64,000 bases of DNA. Source: Mangrovibacterium lignilyticum. Its GTDB lineage: Bacteria > Bacteroidota > Bacteroidia > Bacteroidales > Prolixibacteraceae. The notes under the pieces were generated by a model. It had not been told where the DNA came from. It saw only the letters and a program-made list of their open reading frames with translations, and did no database searches. Position 1 is the first letter of the stretch, and each line of letters starts with the position of its first letter. Location of the stretch: NCBI RefSeq assembly GCF_010882175.1, contig NZ_WKLH01000001.1, positions 1,307,062 through 1,371,061 on the forward strand. The letters run 5' to 3'. Shown here piece after piece: positions 56,506 to 64,000 of the stretch. The translations under genes were made by a program, and so were the position numbers.

Positions 56506-57510
56506 CTAAAAATATTGTTTCCGGGTATAAGGGCGGCGGTAGAAGTCGAATTCGTAAACCACCCGGATTTCGTGCGTTTGCAGTTGGTACTTGAAGATTT
56601 CGCGGCCAAAAGGAAACTCCATGGCGTAACCAAAACGCATATTTTTCATCATCACAAATTGCGTGACAACAGCGGCCGTGTTATTGGTCCGATACATGGC
56701 CCCAATCCAGAATTTATCGTAGAAAAGCCAGTTTGCAGCAATGTCAGCAGTCAATGGCTCACCGATCGCTCCTTTAACTAAAATGGTGGGTTTAAATCGA
56801 ATTTGACGTTGCCGCCCAAAGAAGTAACCACCTAACAGATAGGCGTAGCGAACATCAGCCAGGGAAGAAAAGTTAATCACATCGGCCCGGAATTTATTTG
56901 AAATAATCTGCGGCACGGATAGCCCGATATAATAATCTCGGGTATAAACCAAGGCCCCTACTCCCCATTTCAACATCATGTGTTGGTGAACATCAGTTGC
57001 AAACGCTTCATCCGGATCATCTACTCCCCAATCTAAATCATACCGTGTTAATAAGTTATCGTAATTGATGAACCCGACTTTCAAGCCTAAGCGCAAAAAG
57101 GTTTTCCAGTCCAGTTTTACCTGGTACGAATAGTCGGCAGCAACGGTTAATTTATTCTCGTATCCAATGTGTTCGTCTGTAATGTTTAAGCCAATCCCAT
57201 TATTATCATTTTTAATCGGTTTATACCAGGCTGCTGCCATCATCAGTGGAGCTCCATCCTGCCCTAAAAAGTAACGACGCGTAAAAACCTGAACACCAAC
57301 TTTCTCCCACATACCGGCATAAGCGGGGTTAATGGTTTGCATCCCGTTCATGTATTGCGTAAAAACCGGCTCTGTATATATTTTATGTGAACGACTTCGA
57401 TCAACTTGGGAAAAGACAGAAAAGCTATACACTAGCATACAAATTGCTATTACTCCCTTTTTTAAAAAGTCTCCTTTAATAATTTTATATGTTTGCTCTC
57501 TACTATTCAT
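56506..57510 (-). CDS. PorP/SprF-like outer-membrane protein of the type IX secretion system
   Basis: A 334-residue beta-barrel protein. The N-terminal signal (KKGVIAICMLVYSFSVFSQ) is followed by the family signature PVFTQYMNGMQTINPAYAGM. Alternating amphipathic strands run to the C terminus, which ends in aromatic residues. PorP/SprF proteins are paired with secreted proteins that carry a type-B C-terminal domain and help attach or export them. The gene starts 2 nt after the stop of exactly such a protein, so the pair is translationally linked. It is the last gene of this minus-strand cluster. Confidence 0.92.
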   Translation of the reverse strand: MNSREQTYKIIKGDFLKKGVIAICMLVYSFSVFSQVDRSRSHKIYTEPVFTQYMNGMQTINPAYAGMWEKVGVQVFTRRYFLGQDGAPLMMAAAWYKPIKNDNNGIGLNITDEHIGYENKLTVAADYSYQVKLDWKTFLRLGLKVGFINYDNLLTRYDLDWGVDDPDEAFATDVHQHMMLKWGVGALVYTRDYYIGLSVPQIISNKFRADVINFSSLADVRYAYLLGGYFFGRQRQIRFKPTILVKGAIGEPLTADIAANWLFYDKFWIGAMYRTNNTAAVVTQFVMMKNMRFGYAMEFPFGREIFKYQLQTHEIRVVYEFDFYRRPYTRKQYF

Positions 57511-57512
57511 TC

Positions 57513-58550
57513 CTAATTTCCTATTGAGCCTAGTCCGTAAGCTACCATTACAAAGCCTCGTGCTAAATCGCCATTCCCTTTGTCTAAGATATATAAATAA
57601 ACGCCCGGAACAACCATATGATCAGGATTATGGTGATGTTTGGTCGTTTGTCCGCCCCACCACATATCTGCTTCGTTATTGCCCCAATAATCAGAGTTAC
57701 CATAGTGCTCTTTTTGATACAACAAGTATCCCTGTTTGTCAAAGATCATCAGTTTCGCATTCGGATATTGTTCGATACAATCAATCACGAAGTAATCATG
57801 CGCACCATCTCCATTGGGAGAGTATCCTTCCGGAATAAAGAAATGACAGGTTGTATCCGGCAATTCATGTGGATTTGGAATTTGCGAACAATCCAAGTCG
57901 TCCGGGATGGTCACATATACCGTAGCCGTGTCACACAATTCTTCGTCCGTATCCAGGCACAATTGATAGACGAAAGAGTCTGTTCCGAACACCTGGAAGA
58001 AAGCCGTATAAGTTATTTCACCCTGGTCGTCCCACTCGAGGCTACCTAAGGTCGGCCATTCCAAAAGACTCACAATAATATTGTAGTTTGGATCCCAGTC
58101 ATCGTTGTCAGTGATGTTGGCATACAAAGGATCGCAATCAACTTCGTAGTAATCATCGATGGCAATTGGTGGAATTATTTCATCCTCGGTTTCAAGAATC
58201 ACAATCTTACCGATTTTCAGGTGGTTGGTACACTGTATCGCATTTACAGCAGTTACCTTGTAGAAATAAGTACCCGGTTCGTGCCAGATTACGTCAACAC
58301 TTGGACCGGTGCTAATGCCATTTACAAATTCGGCCATATCTTCCGGTACACTTCCGGTGGTCGTTGCAAAATTGACTGTTGAGTCGGTGTACAATTCCCA
58401 GGTATAAGTATCGCCCGGTATCGGATCAATGCTCAGTTTTGTTGTCTGATCCTGGTACGCAGTGAGCTGGGCCATGGCGGGAGCCACAGTCAGAAGGACT
58501 GGTATAATTACCAGCGCCAGCTTTCTAATATGGTACCAAAATCGGTTCAT
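57513..58550 (-). CDS. Secreted protein with T9SS type-B (gliding-motility-associated) C-terminal domain
   Basis: A 345-residue protein with a signal peptide ending near AMAQ (residue 28). Residues about 40-115 form a domain with PIPGDTYTW (43-51), SVDVIW and CTN (107-109), shared with the next two genes upstream. A cadherin-like segment with DDYYEVDCDPLYANITDND follows. The last about 85 residues are the type-B sorting domain (HFFIPEGYSPNGDGAHDYF, then AKLMIFDKQGYLLY, then VPGVYLYILDKG). This domain directs export through the T9SS and attachment with a PorP/SprF partner, encoded 2 nt downstream. Confidence 0.92.
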   Translation of the reverse strand: MNRFWYHIRKLALVIIPVLLTVAPAMAQLTAYQDQTTKLSIDPIPGDTYTWELYTDSTVNFATTTGSVPEDMAEFVNGISTGPSVDVIWHEPGTYFYKVTAVNAIQCTNHLKIGKIVILETEDEIIPPIAIDDYYEVDCDPLYANITDNDDWDPNYNIIVSLLEWPTLGSLEWDDQGEITYTAFFQVFGTDSFVYQLCLDTDEELCDTATVYVTIPDDLDCSQIPNPHELPDTTCHFFIPEGYSPNGDGAHDYFVIDCIEQYPNAKLMIFDKQGYLLYQKEHYGNSDYWGNNEADMWWGGQTTKHHHNPDHMVVPGVYLYILDKGNGDLARGFVMVAYGLGSIGN

Positions 58551-58691
58551 TTACTTTTAACTATTCTTTTGTTTGCCATTCCATGATTTCCCTGAGTTGG
58601 AAAAATCCAACTTGCTGTGTTCTTTCAGCTTTTCTGGTTTTATCAAATTCATGGTCTCAACTATTTTTTTCCTTGATCAAATCGATCGCAT

Positions 58692-58916
58692 CTATTCTTC
58701 AATCTGCCAAAGAGTTGTCGGTTCCTCTTCAACTTTCTGACAATGCTTAATGACTGTATCTTTCCCAATGCAGCAGAATTTTACTGCTACTAGCGCTCTC
58801 CACCTGATCTCCGTTTTATCCATTACTACCGGAGAAGAATATTCAGCAGGCGCTCCTTTGTTCGGTGTCATCACCTGGTCGTTATACCAGGGAGGTCCAT
58901 TCTTATTTTTCGCCAC
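58692..58916 (-). pseudogene. Decaying small Cys-containing ORF, copy A
   Basis: Lies in the 687-nt gap between the type-B protein and its upstream paralog. The frame encodes NGPPWYNDQVMTPNKGAP and, further on, FCCIGKDTVIKHC. The copy at 60698-61021 has NGPPGSRKWLRPSKKGAP with identical spacing and FCNKGIHPAIEDC. The match in one reading frame argues for former or present coding. In copy A only a GTG start exists, and a TGA lies just upstream within the region of similarity, so it is probably broken. The function is unknown. Confidence 0.4.
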
Positions 58917-59075
58917 TATGGATCAATTACAGCTCATCAGCTTCTTTTGCTTTGAATATTGGCAACCCACTTTTGACCTTTCATCCGGGTGTAGCTCTCC
59001 CATCCCGGCCGCAGCCGGTTGCTCGTCTTTTCGCATACACCCTTGAAAAACAACATCAGCTGTTTTATTTATAGG

Positions 59076-59220
59076 TTGCGTGTTCTGTTTCTCGTATCCT
59101 CCCGAATATTCGGAAGCAGTTAGTCACTCCAGTACATTCTCATTATGCTTTTTCTTTCTTTACCGAAGTTCCTTGTCCCGACCTTTTGGGATCGGGACAA
59201 GGATATCTTGGTTATGAAAA
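59076..59220. repeat. Conserved 3' region of the paralog cassette, copy A
   Basis: Aligns base by base with 61244-61386. Shared blocks include GCGTGTTCTGTT, TTCGGAAGCAGT and AGGATATCTTGGTTATGAAA. A hairpin (CCTTGTCCCGA near 59171 pairing with TCGGGACAAGG near 59192) is intact here and eroded in copy B. It follows the paralog stop codon at 59238 directly. Confidence 0.8.
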
Positions 59221-59237
59221 AGCATTAACAAAAATTC

Positions 59238-60314
59238 CTAGTTCGTTTCGTTTCCAGGAATAAGCGGAGTCGGACTCACTTCCTGAACATCCGGACGTGG
59301 AGTCAGGGTTTGAGTGGCCGCATCCATTTGATCATTCAGAGCACCTGCGTTACACAATGGCCCAGGATCTGTCAGTGTATTGTTTTCAATATCCCAATCA
59401 CCGACCGAGTTCACGCCATCAACCGTCAACGTGATATCTTCGTCAACCAAACCTTCCCAGGTATCGTTAGTGATCGTAACCCGGACGAAAATGGAAACAC
59501 CATTAGAGGTATTCATCTCGTTTGTAACCACATTAGTTGTGCTTTCTACACCAGACTGAACGGTATCGGGGCTGGCAAAGTCCATCGTATAATCCCATTC
59601 AATGGTTGCCGTTTGCGGTGCATTCAGTGCAGAAAGGGTGAAAGTAGGTGTCCAATAGCCCGTGAAGTTAGCTGCAACAACCTCAAAGAATAAGGTCTGG
59701 GTACCAAAGTCGTACTCAATTCCTCCCGATGCAGGATTGTAGGTTGCTCCTCGTACCTCATCAAAACAGGTACTGTCAGCCAAATCATAGCCTAAAGCAA
59801 TTGAGTCAACCGGATCAATATTCTGAATATCGACAATGAATGCTTTGATAGGCGCGATTTTCCACGCTTCAAAATTATTGGTACAATCACCATCCTGCAT
59901 CACAGCAACGAATGTTGGCACGGTGTCTGATGTCACTGACAGAATAGAGTCCGACCACGTAATAGCCACGCTGTCAGAGGCAGCATCCAAACCATAGTTG
60001 GCACTTGTCGCCAAAAGATCGCTACCCGTTGGGGTCGTTGTAGGCGAAGTCAACATCGTATTAATATTGGAGCTCGTGACTCCACCCACGGTAGATATGA
60101 AATTCATATCCTGAGTCGCCCAGAAGGTGTAGAAACCAGCCTGATTCGACGTGGCCTTGTAGATGTACTCCTTACCCGGGATTGGGTTTAGCGGCCCGTC
60201 CGAACAAATAATCCCTCGGGTAGTACTACCCGGGAGTGCTTGTCCAAAGCCGTTGGTTATACCAGCAAAAAGAGCCAGTACAAAAACGGTTAGAATTAAA
60301 AATTGCTTTTTCAT
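59238..60314 (-). CDS. Secreted paralog 1 of the T9SS-linked locus
   Basis: A 358-residue protein with a signal peptide (MKKQFLILTVFVLALFAGIT, cleavage near FGQ). The N-terminal domain has PIPGKEYIY (44-52), SVAITW and DCTNN (C144). It is homologous to the next gene upstream (422 residues) and to the N-terminal domain of the type-B protein. A second domain (about 155-320) starts with KAFIVDIQNID and ends with DPGPLCNAG. The tail is LTPRPDVQEVSPTP. No sorting domain is visible, so it may be exported by association with the type-B protein or by a tail not yet described. Family unknown to me. Confidence 0.75.
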   Translation of the reverse strand: MKKQFLILTVFVLALFAGITNGFGQALPGSTTRGIICSDGPLNPIPGKEYIYKATSNQAGFYTFWATQDMNFISTVGGVTSSNINTMLTSPTTTPTGSDLLATSANYGLDAASDSVAITWSDSILSVTSDTVPTFVAVMQDGDCTNNFEAWKIAPIKAFIVDIQNIDPVDSIALGYDLADSTCFDEVRGATYNPASGGIEYDFGTQTLFFEVVAANFTGYWTPTFTLSALNAPQTATIEWDYTMDFASPDTVQSGVESTTNVVTNEMNTSNGVSIFVRVTITNDTWEGLVDEDITLTVDGVNSVGDWDIENNTLTDPGPLCNAGALNDQMDAATQTLTPRPDVQEVSPTPLIPGNETN

Positions 60315-60435
60315 AATGAATCGTTTTTAATGTTAGAAAAAAGGTCTTGTAAAAATTTTATTCATACTAATTGGTCTCGTTACATGACTCGTTCCCAAGG
60401 AAACAAGTCGTTAGAATTCAAGTGTGCATTGTTAC

Positions 60436-60448
60436 GTCCTGGCAGGAC
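60436..60448 (-). promoter_or_regulatory. Leader hairpin of paralog 1, conserved in paralog 2
   Basis: GTCCT-GGC-AGGAC, about 120 nt upstream of the ATG. The leader of paralog 2 has GTCCT-CAC-AGGAC at 62753-62765 within similar flanks. Next to the start codons, 60315-60370 and 62672-62727 are also similar. Confidence 0.45.
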
Positions 60449-60697
60449 GGGATCTTTTCATTTGCCTCTTGCCGGCATTTAATTTCATGTTGGTTTTGAT
60501 CTTTGCTTCATAAGCTTGTTCTCCTTTTCTTTTTTACTTGTTTATACTTTTAATCAGTCTTTATTTAGTTTTATATTTTTTTCGTCTCTAACCTGTTGTT
60601 CTCTGTACTAACTGTATTTCTTCTTTTTCTCTGTTCTCATTCATCTGATCTCTTGAGCAAGTCTTAGTTTCTATTTTCTTCTTATGTACACTGTCTC

Positions 60698-61021
60698 TTA
60701 GACCATTTTCGAATGATTAATCTTGTTCCTTTTCCTTCCAATTCTTTCACAATCTTCAATTGCTGGATGAATCCCCTTATTGCAAAACTCCCCGTTTCCT
60801 TTACCAATTTCTTTCTCACTTTTACACTTCCCACATTCCCATTCTACTAAAGGCATATTTCTCCTGTTTCGGTCAACATAACCGGCTACGATAACTGTCC
60901 CCTGATCACCGAATCCCAGCCTAATACCTTGGGATGGCCCTTGTGGCGCTCCCTTTTTTGACGGTCTCAGCCATTTCCTGGATCCGGGAGGTCCATTCGT
61001 TGTTTTTAGTATCAATTTCAA
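60698..61021 (-). pseudogene. Small Cys-rich ORF, copy B (possibly functional)
   Basis: Lies in the 1088-nt gap between the two paralogs. The frame gives 107 residues from a TTG; no ATG is available, and a TAG lies about 17 codons further up. It encodes NGPPGSRKWLRPSKKGAP, GTVIVAGYVDRNRRN, a CxxC (WECGKCK) and FCNKGIHPAIEDC, which could be a zinc-binding arrangement. Shared spacing with copy A at 58692-58916 supports coding origin. Absence of a good start suggests decay or a lost upstream part. The flanking sequence at 60460-60690 is T-rich on the plus strand and holds nothing else. Confidence 0.4.
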
Positions 61022-61243
61022 TTCATGTGTATCTGTTAACCTTAATTGCCAGCAAGCTGTCTTATTCTATAGTACATCAGCCTTATATATGAGCTCAAGT
61101 ATCCAGAGCACCTCCTCTGTATTTGACTTTTAACTTTACCCTTTTGCTTTCCATCCTGACAGTTCTTTCCCATTCCGGCTATGCCGGTCATTAATCCCTT
61201 TTCGCGTGTGCCAGTCGGAAACAACATCGTTGTTTACTTTATT

Positions 61244-61386
61244 AGCTTGCGTGTTCTGTTAACGTATCCTTCCGAATCTTTCGGAAGCAGTGAGTGCGAT
61301 TCAGTTCCTGCCGCTTTTTCCGGTTAACCGAAGCCTCTGTCCCGGCCCAAAACCGGACCAGGACGAGGATATCTTGGTTATGAAAA
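61244..61386. repeat. Conserved 3' region of the paralog cassette, copy B
   Basis: Counterpart of 59076-59220, placed just after the stop codon of paralog 2. The blocks GCGTGTTCTGTT, TTCGGAAGCAGT and GGATATCTTGGTTATGAAAAAGC are retained. The central hairpin has mismatches. Confidence 0.8.
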
Positions 61387-61402
61387 AGCGTCGTCATTCC
61401 AA

Positions 61403-62671
61403 TTAATTAACACCCTCTCCTGTTTTCGTTTCGGGAGTAGGAGTAACTTCATCTGCCCGAGGTCTTGGAGTGATGATATAATCCACTACATCGTTCACGA
61501 AAAGATCAGGTTCGCATGTTGCATAATGCAGATCTTCAAAATTGTCGCGATCATCATAGAAAGTACCAGCTCCAGAATTATCACTCCCGTCATATGCTAC
61601 TCCATTTGCAGCAAATGTTAATGTACCGTCAGCTAGGTCATGTTCAATGTCAGTACCCCAATCTAATCTCACTCGCACAACGATACATTCGCCACCGGGC
61701 GCCGGCACACCACCAGCTCCAATCGTTCCGGGACTAGCTGAAGAAGCTCCTGCAATAACAGGATTGGCACTTGTCCATGTATTGCCAACGCCTAAGGTCC
61801 CCGTCAACGTATTCCAGACCGCTGGATCACTACTAGTTGCATCACCTAAGTATGCCCAACTGGCTTCTGCCGTCGGAGGAGTTGCACCATCTGCGTATGA
61901 TATCTCGAATTCCGGCATCCATGAATCAAAATAATTAGCCCCGTTTACGACAAAGAATACCCAGTTTTCGCCATAATCTACGGTCAACGTTCCATCTGGA
62001 GTAATGCCACTACCTGAATAAACAGCAGACTCTACCGGTGAAATACATTCTGAATTAGCAGCGTCAAGCGGTCCCGCGGGATTTGCTCCATTCTCAAGAA
62101 CAGAAGCGATATCAATGGTAAATGCGGGCTGTGGAATAATACGATAGGCTGCAATATTGTTGGTACAGCCATCAGCACCTTCGACATAAGCCACAAGGAT
62201 TACCTGGTCTGTTATACCATCAAAGAATTTCCACGCAATCTCGATGGTGGTATTACCAATTCCGGAACCAGTGCCGGAATTATAGTTATTGTAGGTGGTG
62301 CCGAGGTTTAAAATGTAATCACCATTTCCATCAGCCGGATCAATATTTGTATTAGTCGTAGGCAAAATACCACTGATTTTACTAACCAGACTATCACCAT
62401 CCGAGACCACGTCATTGTTGTTAACAACAAACCACCGAATGTCATCAGTTGCATCTGCCAAGATGGTATAAGTGTATACCTCTCCTTGAACTGGATGCAA
62501 TTCATCGGCAGTACATAGCGTATCCGAAGAAAAAGGAGTAGGAATAAGACAAACTGGAGCAGCAGTTGGAACTGTTTGATACGGCTCTGCTGGACCAACT
62601 TGGCCATAGGAACCCACACCGGCTAAAACAGCCGCTACAAGCATAACAAGAAATAAAATTTGCTTTTTCAT
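61403..62671 (-). CDS. Secreted paralog 2 of the T9SS-linked locus
   Basis: A 422-residue protein with a signal peptide (MKKQILFLVMLVAAVLAGVG, cleavage near SYGQ). The shared N-terminal domain has PVQGEVYTY (60-68), TIEIAW and GCTNN (C169). A second domain follows from PQPAFTIDIASV to CEPDLFVND. The tail IITPRPRADEVTPTP resembles the tail of paralog 1 and the end of the large protein upstream. No T9SS sorting domain is visible. It lies 190 nt downstream of the large protein. Function unknown; a structural subunit of a surface assembly is inferred. Confidence 0.75.
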   Translation of the reverse strand: MKKQILFLVMLVAAVLAGVGSYGQVGPAEPYQTVPTAAPVCLIPTPFSSDTLCTADELHPVQGEVYTYTILADATDDIRWFVVNNNDVVSDGDSLVSKISGILPTTNTNIDPADGNGDYILNLGTTYNNYNSGTGSGIGNTTIEIAWKFFDGITDQVILVAYVEGADGCTNNIAAYRIIPQPAFTIDIASVLENGANPAGPLDAANSECISPVESAVYSGSGITPDGTLTVDYGENWVFFVVNGANYFDSWMPEFEISYADGATPPTAEASWAYLGDATSSDPAVWNTLTGTLGVGNTWTSANPVIAGASSASPGTIGAGGVPAPGGECIVVRVRLDWGTDIEHDLADGTLTFAANGVAYDGSDNSGAGTFYDDRDNFEDLHYATCEPDLFVNDVVDYIITPRPRADEVTPTPETKTGEGVN

Positions 62672-62752
62672 AATCTTATCTTTTAGAATTTGAGAAATGG
62701 TTTTATAAAAATTTTCCGTTCTAATTATTTTAAGTTTATATTCATTTACATC

Positions 62753-62765
62753 GTCCTCACAGGAC
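62753..62765 (-). promoter_or_regulatory. Leader hairpin of paralog 2
   Basis: GTCCT-CAC-AGGAC, about 80 nt upstream of the ATG of paralog 2. It is the counterpart of the hairpin at 60436-60448. Confidence 0.45.
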
Positions 62766-62861
62766 TGGATCAGAGCAATGCATTGTTTTTTTTTTAAGTT
62801 TGATATTCGTATAATACATTTTCCATAGGCTTAAGTCTCCGTTTTTTTATTGTTATTCATC

Positions 62862-64000
62862 TTAATAATCTATTTTTCCGGCTCTCGGCCGTGGTCTAAT
62901 TGTTATAGTCTCTTCAACTTCCTCTGAGACATTCTCATGACAGTCTTCCACCCAATAGGTAATCGTGTGATAAACTGTATTGAAGGTCACACCATCTCCC
63001 CACAGCAGAATATCACTGCCATAAGTTGAAGGTTGTCCGGTTCCACTAATTGAAGGATGACTAACCGGTGCTCCGGTTATAGGATCTGGTGTATCTGCAA
63101 AGTCAATTCTCCAGTTAATTGTCAGCTCATCTGTAGCACAGCAATTATCAGCCAGATCCGTCAAATCCAGGAAGGTATCTCCCGCATACATGGTTCGGTA
63201 ATCAACCGGCGACTTGTTCAGATTCGGATCTACATGCCCGGCAACCGGAGTTGGGTTCAACTCATCGTAAACTGCCCAATGCAGTGGATCGACACAGTTT
63301 TGGTAAGGCTGCGCTGTGAAAGTTGGCGCAACCGTATCAGGCTCCACGGTAAATATCGCTGTACAACTAAGCGTATCACACAAGTCTGTCACGACATAAG
63401 TAAATGTAAGGTCTGCTCCATTGTCGTAAGCATCAGCTGGCAGTGCCGGTATTTCGTCAACATTGTCTGTCGAGCTACAACCGCCAGAGAAGGTGAAACC
63501 GGCGATCCAGGCGTTGTATGCTGCCTCTATATCTGTTTGGGATGTACATGCGGGGATGTTCGGATCGGTCGGACAAGATATATCTACCGCAGGCGGAACG
63601 TTAACAATAAAGTCGGCATCAAAGGTGATTGTATCACACAGGTCGGTTATTGTCCATACCAGGTTCACTGTTCCGCCGTCACACAATCCCGGAGCGGTTC
63701 CGTCAGTGGTCAAGGTGATCTGCGGATCACAACCATTGCTAAAGCCAATATTATTCTCAACTCCTGAGCGCCATGCACTGAACGCGGCATCCAACTCGCC
63801 CTGGTTGGCATAAGAACAGGAGTATGCTGTTGTATCTGCTGCAGCTGTATAGTCCGGAGTTACTGGAGGTATTAAGATAAAGTCGGCATCAAAGGTGATT
63901 GTATCACACAGGTCGGTTATTGTCCATACCAGGTTCACTGTTCCGCCGTCACACAATCCCGGAGCGGTTCCGTCAGTGGTCAAGGTGATCTGCGGATCAC
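62862..64000 (-). CDS. Large repeat-containing secreted protein, C-terminal part (5' end outside window)
   Basis: The minus-strand frame is open from the window edge to 62862 (379 codons seen), so the true start lies beyond. It contains tandem Ig/HYR-like domains of about 90 residues with the recurring phrase TITDLCDTITFDADFI and paired cysteines (CSYANQGELDAAFSAW, ACTSQTDIEAAYNAW). The last about 145 residues (NCVDPLHWAVYDELNP, then GQPSTYGSDILLWGD, then RPRPRAGKIDY) match the end of the 1824-residue protein on the other strand. It heads the cluster with the two paralogs, the type-B protein and PorP/SprF. A long surface fibre or scaffold role is inferred. Confidence 0.85.
   Translation of the reverse strand, partial: DPQITLTTDGTAPGLCDGGTVNLVWTITDLCDTITFDADFILIPPVTPDYTAAADTTAYSCSYANQGELDAAFSAWRSGVENNIGFSNGCDPQITLTTDGTAPGLCDGGTVNLVWTITDLCDTITFDADFIVNVPPAVDISCPTDPNIPACTSQTDIEAAYNAWIAGFTFSGGCSSTDNVDEIPALPADAYDNGADLTFTYVVTDLCDTLSCTAIFTVEPDTVAPTFTAQPYQNCVDPLHWAVYDELNPTPVAGHVDPNLNKSPVDYRTMYAGDTFLDLTDLADNCCATDELTINWRIDFADTPDPITGAPVSHPSISGTGQPSTYGSDILLWGDGVTFNTVYHTITYWVEDCHENVSEEVEETITIRPRPRAGKIDY
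63607..64000 (-). repeat. 270-bp in-frame tandem repeat, cut by the window edge
   Basis: Positions 63607-63730 are identical over 124 nt to 63877-64000, a shift of exactly 270 nt (90 codons). It encodes repeated Ig-like domains. The sequence between the two identical blocks is that of a related but diverged half-unit. More copies probably lie beyond the window. Confidence 0.92.

Noticed and set aside
58551..61402. Group II intron or transposon as explanation for the duplicated gaps between the surface-protein genes
   Set aside because: No reverse transcriptase or transposase motif, no terminal inverted repeats and no intron-like ends were seen. Tandem gene duplication explains the pattern better.
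63057..63767. 236-residue plus-strand frame at the end of the window
   Set aside because: It is the antisense shadow of the repeat protein on the minus strand and carries no domain features.

Overview
This window is a chromosomal segment of a Bacteroidota bacterium, most likely of the Bacteroidales/Marinilabiliales side. The evidence is a fused lpxC-fabZ gene, TAnnTTTG-type -7 promoter elements, a GSCFA protein, a SprF/PorP-like protein next to a type-B type IX secretion (T9SS) C-terminal domain, and SprB/HYR-like adhesin repeats. No phage, insertion sequence or CRISPR array is visible. Assignments rest on reading motifs; no database search was run.

Layout. 1-11.1 kb: end of an XRE-cupin regulator, then a minus-strand glycogen locus in the transcription order glgB, GSCFA protein, amylo-1,6-glucosidase, glycogen-synthase-like GT4, GH57, glgP. 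A pullulanase at 41-43 kb adds to it. 11.2-13.7 kb: tRNA-Gly(CCC), a DUF1905/YdeI protein, queG, a DUF59 SufT-like gene and sufE. 13.8-15.9 kb: rubrerythrin, a Crp/Fnr regulator, a perfect TGTGA-N6-TCACA operator, a small membrane protein and thioredoxin. 16.0-19.2 kb: an HAD / UbiA-type prenyltransferase / GT-C-like operon. 19.2-20.2 kb: a protein resembling an orphan subtilase prodomain and a small HTH gene. 20.7-27.6 kb: sufS, an LVIVD lipoprotein, and sufD, sufC, sufB. The suf genes are therefore split, with sufE and the DUF59 gene 7 kb further on.

27.7-49.2 kb is core housekeeping: thiL; an HD protein with lpxD, lpxC/fabZ and lpxA; rimP-nusA-infB behind a textbook promoter and a leader hairpin; gcvH; tsaE; ald; pulA; a Lia-like membrane-stress module (two small membrane proteins, LytS-type kinase, LytTR regulator); glnS; folB; tRNA-Cys.

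49.8-64 kb is the accessory, most interesting part. An 1824-residue surface protein (plus strand) is followed by 1.2 kb of tandem non-coding repeats. A minus-strand locus then reads, in transcription order: a large repeat protein (5' end outside the window), two paralogous secreted proteins, a small protein with a T9SS type-B C-terminal domain, and a PorP/SprF-like outer-membrane protein. The two paralogs and the sorting-domain protein appear to share one N-terminal domain. The two large proteins on opposite strands share a C-terminal domain. The paralogs sit in an old tandem duplication that also carries a conserved 3' region and a decaying small Cys-containing ORF. I read this as a candidate, undescribed multi-subunit T9SS-dependent surface assembly.
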